This document shows, in pieces, positions 1-10,246 of a stretch of DNA of 64,000 nucleotides (position 1 is its first letter; the number at the start of each line of letters is the position of its first letter). This DNA comes from Imbricaverruca yamaguchii. Lineage: Eukaryota; Arthropoda; Thecostraca; Neoverrucidae. The notes below the pieces were generated by a model that worked only from the letters and a program-made list of their open reading frames with translations, had not been told where the DNA came from and did no database searches. The stretch lies in assembly GCA_034440575.1 (NCBI GenBank), contig JAOTOL010001555.1, positions 1,702,501-1,766,500 on the forward strand, given 5' to 3'. Position numbers and translations under genes: made by a program.

Positions 1-1044
1 CACCAAATCCGTCGATGAGCCCTCCCTGTAATATCTCCCTGTAATATCTCCCTGTAATAATCCCTGTAATGCAATCCCTCTATTCTTATAGTGATTGTCA
101 TGCTGTTTTTAAATATGTTCAATGTGCCGCTACTGGCAATGGTTTCTGGCAGCTGGTTCCAGCGTTGTACTACCCTGTTGGTGAAGAAAGACTCTCTTAA
201 CCTTGTTCTGCTGTGGTTAACTTTAATTTTCAATTGATGGCCTCTAATTGCATCATTTCTGTTGAAGTCAAACATTTCCCCGAGATATCCCCTCTCCAGA
301 CCATGGACAAATTTAAAGACCTCGATGAGATCTCCTCCAAGCCTTCTATACCTAAGTGAAAACATATTCAATTTCTTCAATCTTTCCTCATATGCCAGGT
401 TGATTATGCCATTAACCATTTTTTTAGCCCTCTTTTGTACTCTCTCTAAAAGTCAACAATCTTTTGATAGCTAGGAGACCAAGCTTGGATGCATTATTCC
501 AAATGTGCCCTGACATATGCACAGTAAATCTTCCTGATGACTTCCTCACTTCTGTATGATACATTCCTATTTATTTCCCTAAGCATTATCAGTCACTTCT
601 TCCCGGCTTCCTTGGTCTGTTCTGATGCCCCCAATTTTGTGTTTAGAATAACACCTAAATCCTTCTCCTGTTGAGTCACTGATAACACTTGGCCACCTAT
701 CAAGCCTTCATATGCTGCTTACCTACATGCATGATTTTTCACTTATCGAAATTAAATTAAATTTGCCATTCTTCGGACCACTTCACCAGTTCGTTTAAGT
801 CTTTTTGCAGCGAGGTATGCTTATTCTGACCTGTTATTGCCCTAAAGACCTTGAAATCACCCGCAAATTAAAAACCTTACTGCTTTGGCCACTTTCTATG
901 TTCTTTACAAATATAATTAACAGTAGTGGCCCCAGTACTGACCCCTGCGGGACTCCACTAAGAATATTTTACCATGACTTTGTACCATTTAGCACCACTC
1001 TTTGCTGTTTATCTGAAAGCCACAACTATATCCATTTTGACCCT
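1..1044 (-). pseudogene. CR1/L2-like LINE, 3' half (end of RT and C-terminal domain), decayed
   Basis: Read on the minus strand this is the last third of a non-LTR retrotransposon ORF2. Near 960-920 it encodes the reverse-transcriptase turn motif GVPQGSVLGPLL, and further on a block ending in the FADD region, here altered to FAGD. It matches the better kept copies at 10247-11156 and 34343-35155 through the segments meaning SEEWQMKFNFDKC and RVVEHWNQLP. Stops and frameshifts interrupt every frame, so no product is expected. At the left edge a short CCCTGTAATAT-type motif is repeated three to four times, a local expansion near the element's 3' end. The piece joins a MITE fragment directly at about 1045. 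The endonuclease half of what may be the same insertion lies beyond it. Confidence 0.85.
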
Positions 1045-1513
1045 TTCCGGTCTTGTCTTTCCGGTCAATTCCTCACACCCCGTCTCGGGGGTGGGGTCGG
1101 TTGAAGACCCCCTCTAAAATCCAAACTAAGCATCGCACGAAAACGAAAGAGGTGTCATATGAAAGCGCTGGATGAGTATGGTCTGGGTCCACCCTCCAAA
1201 GCAATTTCTCCCCAAAAGTGACGTTACCAGGGGGCTAGATTATCACGACTTCTCACGACTTACATTATGTTTTTTGACTCTGGGGAGTTCATTTTGGGGA
1301 TATATGACAAAAACATATTTATTTGGAATGAGAAAAGGACGGCCAAATCGACCAGGGCTATTATTTTGTTCGGTCCCCCCCCCACAATTTTTTTTGTTGT
1401 AATTTCAAAATTTTGCGTCTTCAAGTTTTCCTTAATTTTCCTTTTTCAATGGGTAGAGCAGACCGACAAACGTTGTTGGAAGTCAACTTGCCCTAATAAA
1501 GATGCTTACTTAT
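1045..1513 (-). mobile_element. Fragment of a TTAA-type MITE
   Basis: This segment is the reverse complement of one half of the 834-bp element at 61223-62056. Shared landmarks are the CCCGTCTCGGGG terminal block near 1079, the phrase about a strong pyrimidine run at 1375-1390, and the GTTGGAAGTCAACTTGCCC block near 1475. Homology stops abruptly near 1513, so the other terminus is missing. It lies between the RT piece and the endonuclease piece of the minus-strand LINE. It is non-coding; the ORFs through it are accidental. Confidence 0.75.
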
Positions 1514-2320
1514 CACTAAAATCTTGAACCAAGTCACTTAAATCCGAGAATACAAGGTCCAAAAATGAGCCACGCCTGGTAGGTTCCGATGCAAATTGGT
1601 GTAAGAACAGGTCCTCTTCAAGGCATTTCCTAAACATTTTGCATGATGGGGAGCCAACACCAACATGTTCACACCCTTATAGATTAAAGTCACCAAGAAT
1701 GAGGCACTTCCCCTGAAAGTTTCTACTGATTTCCTCACTAATCACTTTACCAAGCTCCAGTTGCTGAGAATGTGGCAAGGTTCCGGATCGGTAGAAAGCT
1801 CCTATCATCAGTGTATTGCTGCTGCCTTTTCCCACGGCGACATCAAATCAAATGGATTCCACAGACACATTTTTATCCCCACCTGCTACTTTTTGAGAAC
1901 TGAATAAGCTATTCACGTAGAGCATTACACCACCCCCTTTCACTGCTGGACCTCTATTGCACGAAAACATATTGTATCCCTGGATCTCATAGTCCTGCAA
2001 GTTATCTCCAAAATACCCCTCGCTGACCCATGCCTCCGTAATGCAAACAAAATCTGGTTCCTCCTCAGCAACATAACACTTGAACTCATCAAATTTGGAT
2101 CGGATACTCTGAGCATTAAGCATCATACACCTAACATATGCTCCATAACCACCTTTGGCTTCCTCATGCTGAGCAGTTCTTTTAGCACTGGATGAATTCC
2201 CACTCTGCCTCCTTGAACTACTGCTGTCCCTATTTGCTGACTTTGAGGTTCTATTGCCTGGGCTGACACTATTTGAATATCCCTGAGATGGCAATGCAAT
2301 TTCATCTCTCCCCACCCCAT
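1514..2320 (-). pseudogene. CR1/L2-like LINE ORF2, APE endonuclease domain, interrupted
   Basis: The minus strand encodes the N-terminal apurinic-like endonuclease of a LINE ORF2. Readable motifs in order are MLNAQSIRSKFDEF (the N/Q active-site start), PDFVCITEAWV (the E of the catalytic set), a GGGVMLYV block, an in-frame stop after VSVESI near 1848, then GAFYRSG and LILGDFN followed by LEEDLFLHQ and TRRGSFLDLVFSDL. This is the usual order for the CR1/L2/Rex group. The protein stops near 1514 where MITE sequence begins, so the RT fingers and palm are absent. The domain nicks the DNA target for reverse transcription in intact relatives. At least one nonsense codon and one frameshift (near 1680) make this copy dead. 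Confidence 0.85.
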
Positions 2321-2375
2321 TTCCTAGTTTCCCTGGAGGACATGGGCATGCACTTTGTCTAACACATGAACCCCC

Positions 2376-2708
2376 TGTTGATAATTATGTGCGCGGGGTG
2401 CCTGGCCGGCTGTTTCTGGCCTGCGGGCCGATGCGTGCCACCAATGCTTTCTGATGTGGTCGGTTGTGCGTGCGTGCGACGTGGCGCTCGCTGTGCATGC
2501 GTGGCATGCGTGTCATTTGCCCGAGGGGTTGAAGGAGGAGCTTTGGGTGTGACACGGGAGACGGTGATTGGAACTGGCACCGTGTTGACCTATGTTGAGC
2601 GATTGGACTGCGTGCTCCGGTGTGGCCTCCGGGAGATTGTGTTGTGGCCAAGAGATAATAGATTGTGAAGAAGAACCAGCGTGAATTTGTGAGGACAAAT
2701 TTACCACA
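2376..2708 (+). repeat. 5' LTR of a BEL/Pao-like retrotransposon
   Basis: The segment starts with TGTTGATAAT and ends with TTTACCACA, the TG...CA ends expected of an LTR. It is followed at 2710 by TGGTGCCGAAACCAGGAG, which looks like the primer-binding region typical of BEL/Pao elements, and then by a Pao-type gag. The length of 333 bp is normal for the group. No second LTR was found in the window, so the boundary rests on these motifs and on the gag downstream. Confidence 0.65.
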
Positions 2709-2727
2709 TTGGTGCCGAAACCAGGAG
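2709..2727 (+). promoter_or_regulatory. Putative tRNA primer-binding site
   Basis: TGGTGCCGAAACCAGGAG begins one base after the LTR end. A TGGTGCCGAAACC start is characteristic of BEL/Pao leader regions. The complementary tRNA was not identified. Confidence 0.5.
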
Positions 2728-2777
2728 CCTTTAGATCTTCAGTTTTGGTGATTTGCGTTGTATTGTTTTGAAACTGC

Positions 2778-3779
2778 ATGAATGTGAAGATGGACCCAGC
2801 AAAGTTGAAGAAGCGACGCACTGCGGCAAGAATATGGGCTTCACGCAGCGGTAACGCACTTGCCGAACTCTTGAACGAGTCTCCGTCGGGTGAAGTAGAC
2901 TCGCTCGAGGTAATGGAAGCCAAGAGGGATTGTGAAGCCTGACTCTCGTCACTTGATGACGCTCAAGCTGCCCTAGAGGTGGAATTGAACGAAGAGGAGC
3001 TTCAGGGTGACGTAGACACAGCCTGGAGCTTCAGGGATGGAGTGAAGAAGGTTCTTCTTCGTGCGGAGAAGTTCCTTGTAAAGCATCAGCCAGCCACTAG
3101 CGGCCAGCTGAGCAGCTTGGGGTCATCGCAGCCTTCTGCGGTGGTGCGTCTCCCTCAACTCGAGCTTCCGCGCTTTGACGGTGACGTAATGAAGTGGACG
3201 AGCTTTTGGGAAGCTTTTTCAGCTGCGGTAGATGTGAGCGATCTTCCTGAGATAAACAAACTAAATTATCTCAGGTTCCTTCTGCGAGGGGAGGCGAAGA
3301 AGTGTGTTGAGGGCCTTCCCTTGTCGGCGCAGAATTACCAGACTACGTGCATCCTGCTGAAAGACCGTTTCGGACGCAACGAGCTCGTCGTGTTTGCTCA
3401 CGTGCAGAAGCTACTGGAACTTCAAGTCTCTCCAGGATATCCACGGGAGGTTGGTGCCCTTCAGCGTCTTGTGGATGAGCTACTTGTCCACATTAGAAGC
3501 TTGGAGTCTCTGGGCATCAAGGGTGAGCAGTACGGCGTAATTCTCACCCCACTGATTCTGTCCCGGCTGCCAGCTGAAGTACGTCTCCAGTGGGCGAGGG
3601 GCAGTGTGGGACAAGAGAGCAACCTGGACTTTCTTGTAGACTTCCTTCAGAAGGAGATTAGCCGTCAGGAGCGCTCTGGTGTGTACAACGATCTGACGGC
3701 ATTTGGAGGCAAATCTGTGTCTTCAACCGGGCGAGCAGCAGCTTCTTCTGAACGCCAACCTGGTGCAGCAAGAAAGTAG
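2778..3779 (+). pseudogene. BEL/Pao gag (DUF1759-type), one internal stop
   Basis: The frame opens with ATG at 2778 (MNVKMDPAKLKKRR) and runs to 3779 with a single in-frame TGA at 2940-2942. The part after the stop could restart at the ATG at 2979 (266 aa). It contains the Pao gag signature: a PQLELPRFDGDVMKW block, then NYLRFLLRGEAKKCVEGL, LLKDRFGR, and IRSLESLGIKGEQYG followed by LSRLPAEVRLQWAR. In intact elements Gag forms the cytoplasmic particle that packages the RNA. The zinc knuckles follow in a different frame from about 3790, showing a frameshift near 3775. Upstream lie the LTR and primer site. Recognition of the family is firm. Confidence 0.9.
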
Positions 3780-4307
3780 TGGCCTTGGCGATCATCCGCT
3801 GCTGCGCTGCATGCAGCCACGCCTGGGTGTGCCTTCAGCCGACAGCATCACTACATAGCTAAGTGCCCTGAACTTCTGAAACTCGCATGTGTAGATAGGT
3901 TTGGTGCTATCAAAGCCAACAGGCCGTGCTTTGGTTGTTTTCAGAGCGATCACATGGCAAAAAATTGTGCTATGAGATGTGACCTGTGCAAAGGCAGGCA
4001 TCACCGTTTGCTTTGTTTCCATGGTGGAAAAGGGAGTGAGATTGTTTCAGATGGATCCGTGAAAGGGGGACATGCTGTTGTGCCTTCTAAACCACCGCCC
4101 GGTATGCCTGCTCCCAGTGTACCAGCGCCAGGTATGCCCCGAAGTGCGGCAGTGGGGGGAGCAGAGGGGGGCAAGTCTAGAGTATCACTCTCTTGCAACA
4201 CTGGTAGTGTAACATTGCTGCCACTTGCTACTGTTCTGGTGGAGGGCAAACATGACCCAGTGAAGGCTAATATGATTTTTGACAGTGGTAGTGATGAAAC
4301 TTTCATA
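3780..4307 (+). pseudogene. BEL/Pao gag zinc knuckles and start of aspartic protease, truncated
   Basis: In a frame shifted from the preceding gag, the sequence reads two nucleic-acid binding knuckles: CFGCFQSDHMAKNC (C-x2-C-x4-H-x4-C) and CDLCKGRHHRLLC, as found at the gag-pol boundary of Pao elements. A Pro-rich linker of PPPGMPAPSVPAPGMP type follows. Then comes a retropepsin start, MIFDSGSDETFI, with the catalytic Asp in DSGS. The coding sequence ends at about 4307, where minus-strand LINE ORF1 begins. RT, RNase H, integrase and the 3' LTR are all absent. The abrupt junction indicates deletion after insertion or a rearranged fragment. Confidence 0.85.
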
Positions 4308-5069
4308 CCCTGGCATTGGCTGCCAGTGCCCTAAAGCTCCGCTCAGGGGAGGCTCCAGCCCTAGGCAAAATTGCAGTTGCAATGACTCTCCTACTGTTAT
4401 CCTTCAGTGTGGCCAGGAGGGCCCTGTAGTCCTGCAGCAGCTCCTCACTCCTAGCAGTACCTATGTTATTCACCCCTACCTGTACTGTAATTGTACTAAA
4501 CTGGTGATCACTAGTGGCCTGTACCACCACTGGCACCAGGTCCTTGACCTTGGCACCAGTCCTAGTGATGCGCCTCCTGTCTCTCCTACCTTTACAGAAT
4601 ACCCGATCTAAATGTCGCACAGGAGAATCACCTACGACCGGTACCGTATCCTCACTACTACTATCCTGGGCCTAGATAGTGCCTAGAATCTATTCGATAT
4701 TGCTATGCCTGTTAATTGAGCAGTTTGACTAGGCTTCCTCCCACTCCTACTACCTGCCACCTGCCACTCACTGACCCTTTCCTTAGGCTCGCGTCTCCAA
4801 ATCCTCCACCCCCTGACCTTATGCCACTTCCCCTCCTGTGACCTACCAGAACTACCGCTCCTCCGTTCACAATTAACACTCTTCTCTAGAGAAATCCCAG
4901 CTACCTGGTCTACCTCAGCTACCTGGGCATATAATGTCCCTGCTGCGGAGTGACCCCTTGTTGCCTTCTCTTGCCTACCCTGTGCAACAAGGGCACCCTT
5001 GAGCTTGGAAAGCTCTGCCTTAAGGGCCCTAATCTCATCCTCTAGTGCCTGTATCTTGGTAGAAACCAT
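4308..5069 (-). pseudogene. CR1/L2-like LINE ORF1: coiled coil plus SGNH esterase-like domain
   Basis: On the minus strand the 128-residue start (from 5069) has a heptad-rich helix, IQALEDEIRALKAELSKL, then a polar linker. After a frameshift near 4670 the reading continues with VPVVGDSPVRHLD, matching SGNH/GDSL block I (GDS). Next come a positively charged RRDRRR stretch and ITVQVGVNNIG, matching the GxND block in a degenerate form, then a helix and TAILPR. Esterase-type ORF1 proteins are known in CR1/L2-group LINEs, where ORF1 binds RNA. The ORF ends at the junction with the BEL/Pao fragment. It is likely the 5' part of the same LINE whose endonuclease lies at 1514-2320. Confidence 0.75.
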
Positions 5070-6096
5070 CCTACAGGCTGCAGGTTATACCTAGATTTAT
5101 ATTGAAATTAACTCGTTAAACAACCGACAATTTTTTTTTTAATCCAACTATTATTCACAGGAAGAAGAACAGTCACACAGCACTTATGAATACCACCAAC
5201 TTAGTATTAAACTCTATCTTAAACTTAAACACCAAGGAGACTATGCACCACAAAACTAAATAAAGTATTTGATGAGAGTATTAGTATTCTCCAATGTATT
5301 TATAATATCTACACATTTGTAATGTCTGAAACTGAACAAAACTAAATACTGCAATACTCCAAAAATGGAGAAGCCTATATACCTCTACAATTACACGGTA
5401 TATGGAGATATACCTAGTGTAATTGAAGCTAACTATTTAAATCTCGAACTCTATCCTAAACTGTGACACCAAAGAAACCACAACTTATTCCTCTACACTA
5501 CATAAAGCTAAGCCAGCAATATATTCTATACAATGAAATAATATCGCATTCCATGCGAACCATGGCATGTCGGTCCCAAATCGTGCACCCTGGTTCTTAT
5601 TTCATGACTGCGTCTTAAACAGATTTCGCACGGCCTAACTGAGGCTGCCGATGGGCATCAGACTTTCTCTGGGAAATTCATCTCTGACTAGAACTAGAGG
5701 GATCTGATTGCAAAAGAGGTGTAAAAGCAGGAATTGTATTAGTCAATGTAATATAGTTTTTGCTCGCAACTCCAGTACAATTATGGTTGAAATGGCGAAA
5801 GGCCACCCGTTCGGTGGAAGGGCTGGAGAGGCATGTTCGATGCATGGCGGTAAGTACGGCCAGCGCATGCTGCGACAGTCCGACTAACTTGCTCCTCCAC
5901 TGAGCTGGAGGCTGTTGTGTGGCGTGTCGTCCGCGGCTGCCAAGTGTCACCACTGCGACAGATAGTGCGGCGGCACAGACACAGTCGGACGCTCTCGGAG
6001 AGTGTTCAACCCTGTTGCCGCCATTCCCAGGGTGTGTTGGCCTCCGACCTTCCAGCACGTCACGCGCTACATCCGCCTCGAACTCCGGTCGAATTT
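5070..6096. other. LINE 5' flank or UTR and unassigned sequence
   Basis: The first 450 bp are AT-rich and include two diverged copies, about 237 bp apart (near 5213 and 5450), of an AACTCTATC(T/C)(T/C)AAAC block followed by ACACCAA(G/A)GA. This may be the LINE 5' UTR because it directly precedes its ORF1. From about 5780 the sequence becomes GC-rich. The ORFs on either strand at 5678-6201 show no recognisable family and look like open frames in GC-rich DNA. Confidence 0.4.
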
Positions 6097-6163
6097 CGGC
6101 GCTGGGCGGCTGGCGCGGGGAGGGGAGCGGCTGGTGAGGGGCGGCTGGTGACGGGCGGCTGGC
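6097..6163. repeat. Short GGCTGGTGAGGGGC minisatellite
   Basis: A few units of the 14-bp GGCTGGTGAGGGGC motif, ending in GGGCGGCTGGC. The same motif makes up the large array starting at 11739, on the far side of the composite repeat 6164-11738. This implies that the repeat inserted into, or is bordered by, one array. Confidence 0.75.
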
Positions 6164-6170
6164 GACTTCA

Positions 6171-6174
6171 TTAT
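6171..6174. other. Target-site duplication TTAT (left)
   Basis: TTAT directly precedes the CCC end of the piggyBac element and is repeated at 8964-8967. The uninterrupted copy of the host repeat at 29706 reads GACTTCATTATTGTACC with one TTAT, as expected. Confidence 0.9.
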
Positions 6175-8963
6175 CCCATTAACGCCCGACCATATTTCTA
6201 GCCATTGGAATTGCATATATTTTTGTTTACGGTGCTGATTTGGGCAGATTAAGAAATTCTGAAAAAATTAACTGAAAATTTCAAATACTTTTCGAGATAC
6301 GGCATCGACCAAAAATGAGCCACTGGGCGCCAGCTCTGAGTGCGCGCTCCGTCCCGCCGTGTCCGCGGCGCCCGGCCCGACTCCGGCCGACAGGCTATCT
6401 ACTGGCGTATACCTAATTCAGGATCAGTCTCAACCCGGGTAAAACTGCAGCCTGTCACGTGTCAGCTTTATTGATACGGTCACCGGCGTCTTTTTATACA
6501 TCAGGACTAGATGTGACGACACACTCACACGCGGTATGTAGGTGAATGCATTGGTACATGTGCGTTTCTTCTGAACAACGACGGTGGCACAAAACATCAG
6601 GGCACTACACAACACGCGACTGGCCATCTATCGCCCACTCTCTCCACAGTCCACAGAGCTGTGGACCTGTGCTAGCTCTAGCACAGGAAGCTCTACTTCC
6701 GCTTGTGGTATGCAGCGAAGCATTGAAGCATATAGCCACGTCGCACTTCGCACACCGCTTCGTTGACCTCAGCTTGCAGCCCTCGAGCTGACAGCGGCGG
6801 CGGCCATCTAGCGCTGCGATTAGATGTCCCACTTCGTCATAGCGCAGGCTGTTCGGGATACGCGCCGGATTCGGCCGAGCACATCCCTTCTGGCTGGCTG
6901 CCACTCTCAGATAGGTGACGGCGATCTATCGGCGGAAGTTCAGCATCGTCAGCTGGTTTTCACTGGTGACGGAGGTTTTGTGTAAGATATGGCTGTTGAC
7001 CACATCCATATCAAGCACCCTGGTGATGAGGCACCAGTACCACTTCTTTCCTCTGATAGACACCGCGTAGGCTCCCAGAAGTTGGTCGTGAAGGTCAACC
7101 CCGCCCATGCCGGTGTTGTATGCCTTCAGTACCTTGGGCTATGGTACCGGCAAGCGTTTTTGGGCCGCCCTGTCGTACCGGCTGGCAGATGAGGGTGGGT
7201 CGGCAGAGTCGTAGTTGGTCATGATGTTCACAACCTCGTTGTCATGCCACTTGACCATCAGCACCTCCGAGCTTCTGTCGAACCACTGTTCGTACGTGCC
7301 GCGCTTTGTTTTGGCCATGACTTTGGCTGTGGTCACGGGGCACCTGTCTAGTCTGTTTTATCTCACCGTTCCGGTGGCGCGGATGCCACGCCCCTCCAGC
7401 TCCGTTAGTAGCGCCCTGGATGTGAAGAGGTTGTCGAAAAACAACTCGCGCCCGCTGGGATCAGATACGACGCTGACCATGTCCAGCACCACTCGGGTCC
7501 CCAGCGGCTGGTCGCGAAGCTCAGGACGCTGTTCCTTGCCGCAGTACAGGTCGAATTTGTGGCAGTAGCCGTCACTGCCGCAAATCGCCCACAGTTTGTA
7601 TCCGAAGCGAATGGGTTTGCCGCGTATAAACTGTTTCAAGCTGTTGTGACCGTAGTACCGCACGATCATCTCGTCCACGGACAGCTTGTCCTGGAATGTC
7701 CCGTACTTCTGGAATGACTTGTTCATGATGTCCAGGAGCGGCCGGACCTTGAGCCCACGGTCTTTGTTGTCAGGCGTGATCTTGGCATTGTCCTGTACAT
7801 GTAGGCACGCTTTTATCTTCAGGTACTTGGTCCTGGACATAGCGTTGCGCACGATGGGGTGCTTGAGGTCGTCATCCTCAGACCAGAACATCCGTTCACT
7901 CGGAAGAGGGCTGTATCCAGAATACAGAAGTATTCCACGGAACGCTTTCAACTCGCTGTCCGACAGGGTGAAGAGGGGGTCGTTTTTTACGTCCCTGGCG
8001 TACCGAAGCGTTTCCACGTGTATGAGGTGGAACACTTCTGGAGTGAACAGTTTTTCGAAGATCTCCACAGTCGTGCTGCTATCCAGTTCTTCGGCGATCC
8101 TCTGGCGGTTTTGTTGCCGCGTTTGAGATTTATCCTGCCACCCGGTGTACTGCGGCTGCATGTTGCGCCACGCTGGTGCCGTTTTATCCGTGCGCCGTTT
8201 CTTCAAGGGCGCCAGAGGCACAGCATCCACCGTCACGGAACGCTGAAAATGCACCTCAATTTCACCGCGAACGTCATTTACTTCCGTGACACCAGTGTCT
8301 GCGTCGTCTCCGTCCTCATCACTTCCGTCTGGAGGAATGTTCACCAGCTCGACGGCACCGTCGGCTGGTTCCATGTCGTTCATCACCATTTCCACTGCTT
8401 CCTCCACAGTCAGGCACTGCACTCTCGGCATGATGCCAACCACACGTCAATTCACAGTTCGGCTGTCCGACTGACATACAGTACACCCGCTCACTAAGTC
8501 GTGACAACGCACACTGGTCATTCCCCCGTAGCGTGGCGTGTCCCCCTGCCTCCCCCGCCGTACCGCGGCGGGCCGACCTAGCGCCCAGTGAGTCAAAATT
8601 GGTCGATCTCAATTTCGAGTTCGCTGTGCGCCGCGTATAACAAGCGAGAAGAAATTCCACCACAGGGCAATATAATATGTTAGTTTGTATTGCATTTGAC
8701 ATACAGCATCTGCTAATGCCATAGATGCATGCTCATAATAAATAGCCATGTATGCAGCACTGTCGTGGTGAAAAAAATTCGCCAACTTTGAGGCACTGCC
8801 AAATGCACACGGGGTGGTCCACCTCCACCGTGCCCGGATATTAATACCAAGACAACCCTTCCCCCAGATTAGGCGATAAGACCAGCCAACCAGTTTCGCC
8901 GGTTTTATCTATAAAACCGCTTCAAACACACCGTCCATTTTTGACTCACTGGGCGGTAATGGG
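6175..8963 (-). mobile_element. Complete piggyBac-like DNA transposon with TIRs and TTAT duplication
   Basis: The element begins CCCATTAACGCCC at 6175 and ends with the inverted form of CCCATTACCGCCC at 8963 (12 of 13 positions agree). It is bordered by TTAT at 6171-6174 and 8964-8967. CCC...GGG ends and a TTAA-like 4-bp duplication are hallmarks of piggyBac; TTAT is an unusual variant. Extra subterminal inverted copies of an AGTGAGTCAAAA/TTTTGACTCACTGGGCG motif lie near 6304-6330, 8581-8600 and 8938-8955. The length of 2.79 kb is normal for an autonomous element. The empty site at 29713 confirms both ends. Confidence 0.93.
6690..8443 (-). pseudogene. piggyBac transposase (PGBD4-like) with three in-frame stops
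   Basis: A full-length piggyBac transposase frame starts at ATG 8443 with an acidic N-terminus (SDEDGDDADTG). The DDD core is visible: first Asp in LSVDEMIVRYYG, second in ELFFDNLFTS, third in GGVDLHDQLLGAY. The C-terminal cysteine-rich zinc domain (RCQLEGCK...CAKCDVAIC) follows. The reading frame is kept throughout but is cut by TAA at 7358-7360, TAG at 7139-7141 and TAG at 6926-6928. A one-base slip near 6715 alters the last cysteines. In active relatives the enzyme cuts and pastes at TTAA. The few lesions, all but one being point nonsense changes, suggest fairly recent inactivation. Confidence 0.93.
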
Positions 8964-9424
8964 TTATTGTACCTATGCTACCAAAATACATTATGGAAAT
9001 AAGTATTTTATGGGCTACACCCAAGGTTAGTCATACTTAGTAGCGTGCCGTCTATTGGCTTCGGGGTGATATAATGCGGAGATGTGTTGAGGTTCGCATG
9101 ATGTTTCATAGTTCGTTCGATGGTACCTCTGGGTGACCGTGTTCAAATGAAATCTGCTCATTTATGTCCGATGTCACCGCTAGGTCGTCACTCTGACCTT
9201 AGATGAACCCTCTATAACCTACCACTTCTTCGACTTCAGATGCCCGCTCTTCTACTTTAGACAGTCCCTAGTCACGATGCTGCCTCGAATAGCAAGATTG
9301 AATCACTCAATGAAATAGTGCATAGTATGAAATTAACTTTTTAAGAATTGCATTCTATTTTGGCCAGGTGCAGACCCAGACATTGTCACACGGCGGCCAT
9401 GTCCGAAGGACACCACTTCGAAAA

Positions 9425-9443
9425 TGCAGAAAGAGAGATAGAG

Positions 9444-9512
<69 letters not shown>

Positions 9513-9560
9513 AGAGAGAGAGATAGCGAGATAGAGAGAAAGAGAGATACAGAGATGCAG
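9425..9560. repeat. (GA)n microsatellite with GATACA-type degenerate extension
   Basis: A nearly pure GA tract about 90 bp long sits here. It grades into AGAGATACAGAGATGCA and ATCAAGAGATACA units to about 9690. The same order, with a shorter GA tract, is found at 30148-30320 in copy 2 of the host repeat. ORFs over it (LSLSLS, RERERE) are artefacts. Confidence 0.95.
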
Positions 9561-9752
9561 AGATGCAGAGAGGCTTAGATACAAATATGTATGCAGAGAT
9601 ACAGATGTGCAGAGATCAAGAGATACAGGGATCAAGAGATACAGAGATCAAGAGATATAGAGATCAAGAGATACAAAGATCAAGAGATGAAAAGAGTGAT
9701 GGAGAAGGGAGAGAGGGAGAGGAATATATGGATATAGATATCAATGTATGTA

Positions 9753-9869
<117 letters not shown>

Positions 9870-10129
9870 GTAGATGAAGACATAGACCTGTATTTAAATA
9901 TAGATATATAGATTAGGTATATGCCGCGCCTTCAGTTGTTCTTGTGCCTTGTGTTCGCCGACGTTAAATTCACGATAGTTTTGCAGGACTCGCAAGCGTT
10001 TGTTTCAGCGCTGGACGCCCGGCAGCCATCCCAGAGACACGTGTTTCGCGACGTCACCCCTCGCCGAAGAGCGGATAGCTAGTGATCATAGTGACTTCTA
10101 GTGATCAAGCCACCTCCTGCCACAAACAC

Positions 10130-10206
10130 ACAAATGCACATACACACAAATACACACACACATACATACACACATACCTACACACACATATACACACACA
10201 CACATT
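10130..10206. repeat. (CA)n-rich microsatellite
   Basis: An imperfect CACACA/TACACA tract, present at the same relative place at 30735-30803 in the paired repeat copy. Confidence 0.9.
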
Positions 10207-10246
10207 TACCCTCACGCTGCATATTACTGCATATTACTGCATATTA

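Noticed and set aside
6179..6182. TTAA as the left duplication of the piggyBac element
   Set aside because: The inverted match extends outside it to CCC at 6175, the right side reads GTAA, and TTAT on both sides plus the empty site fit better.
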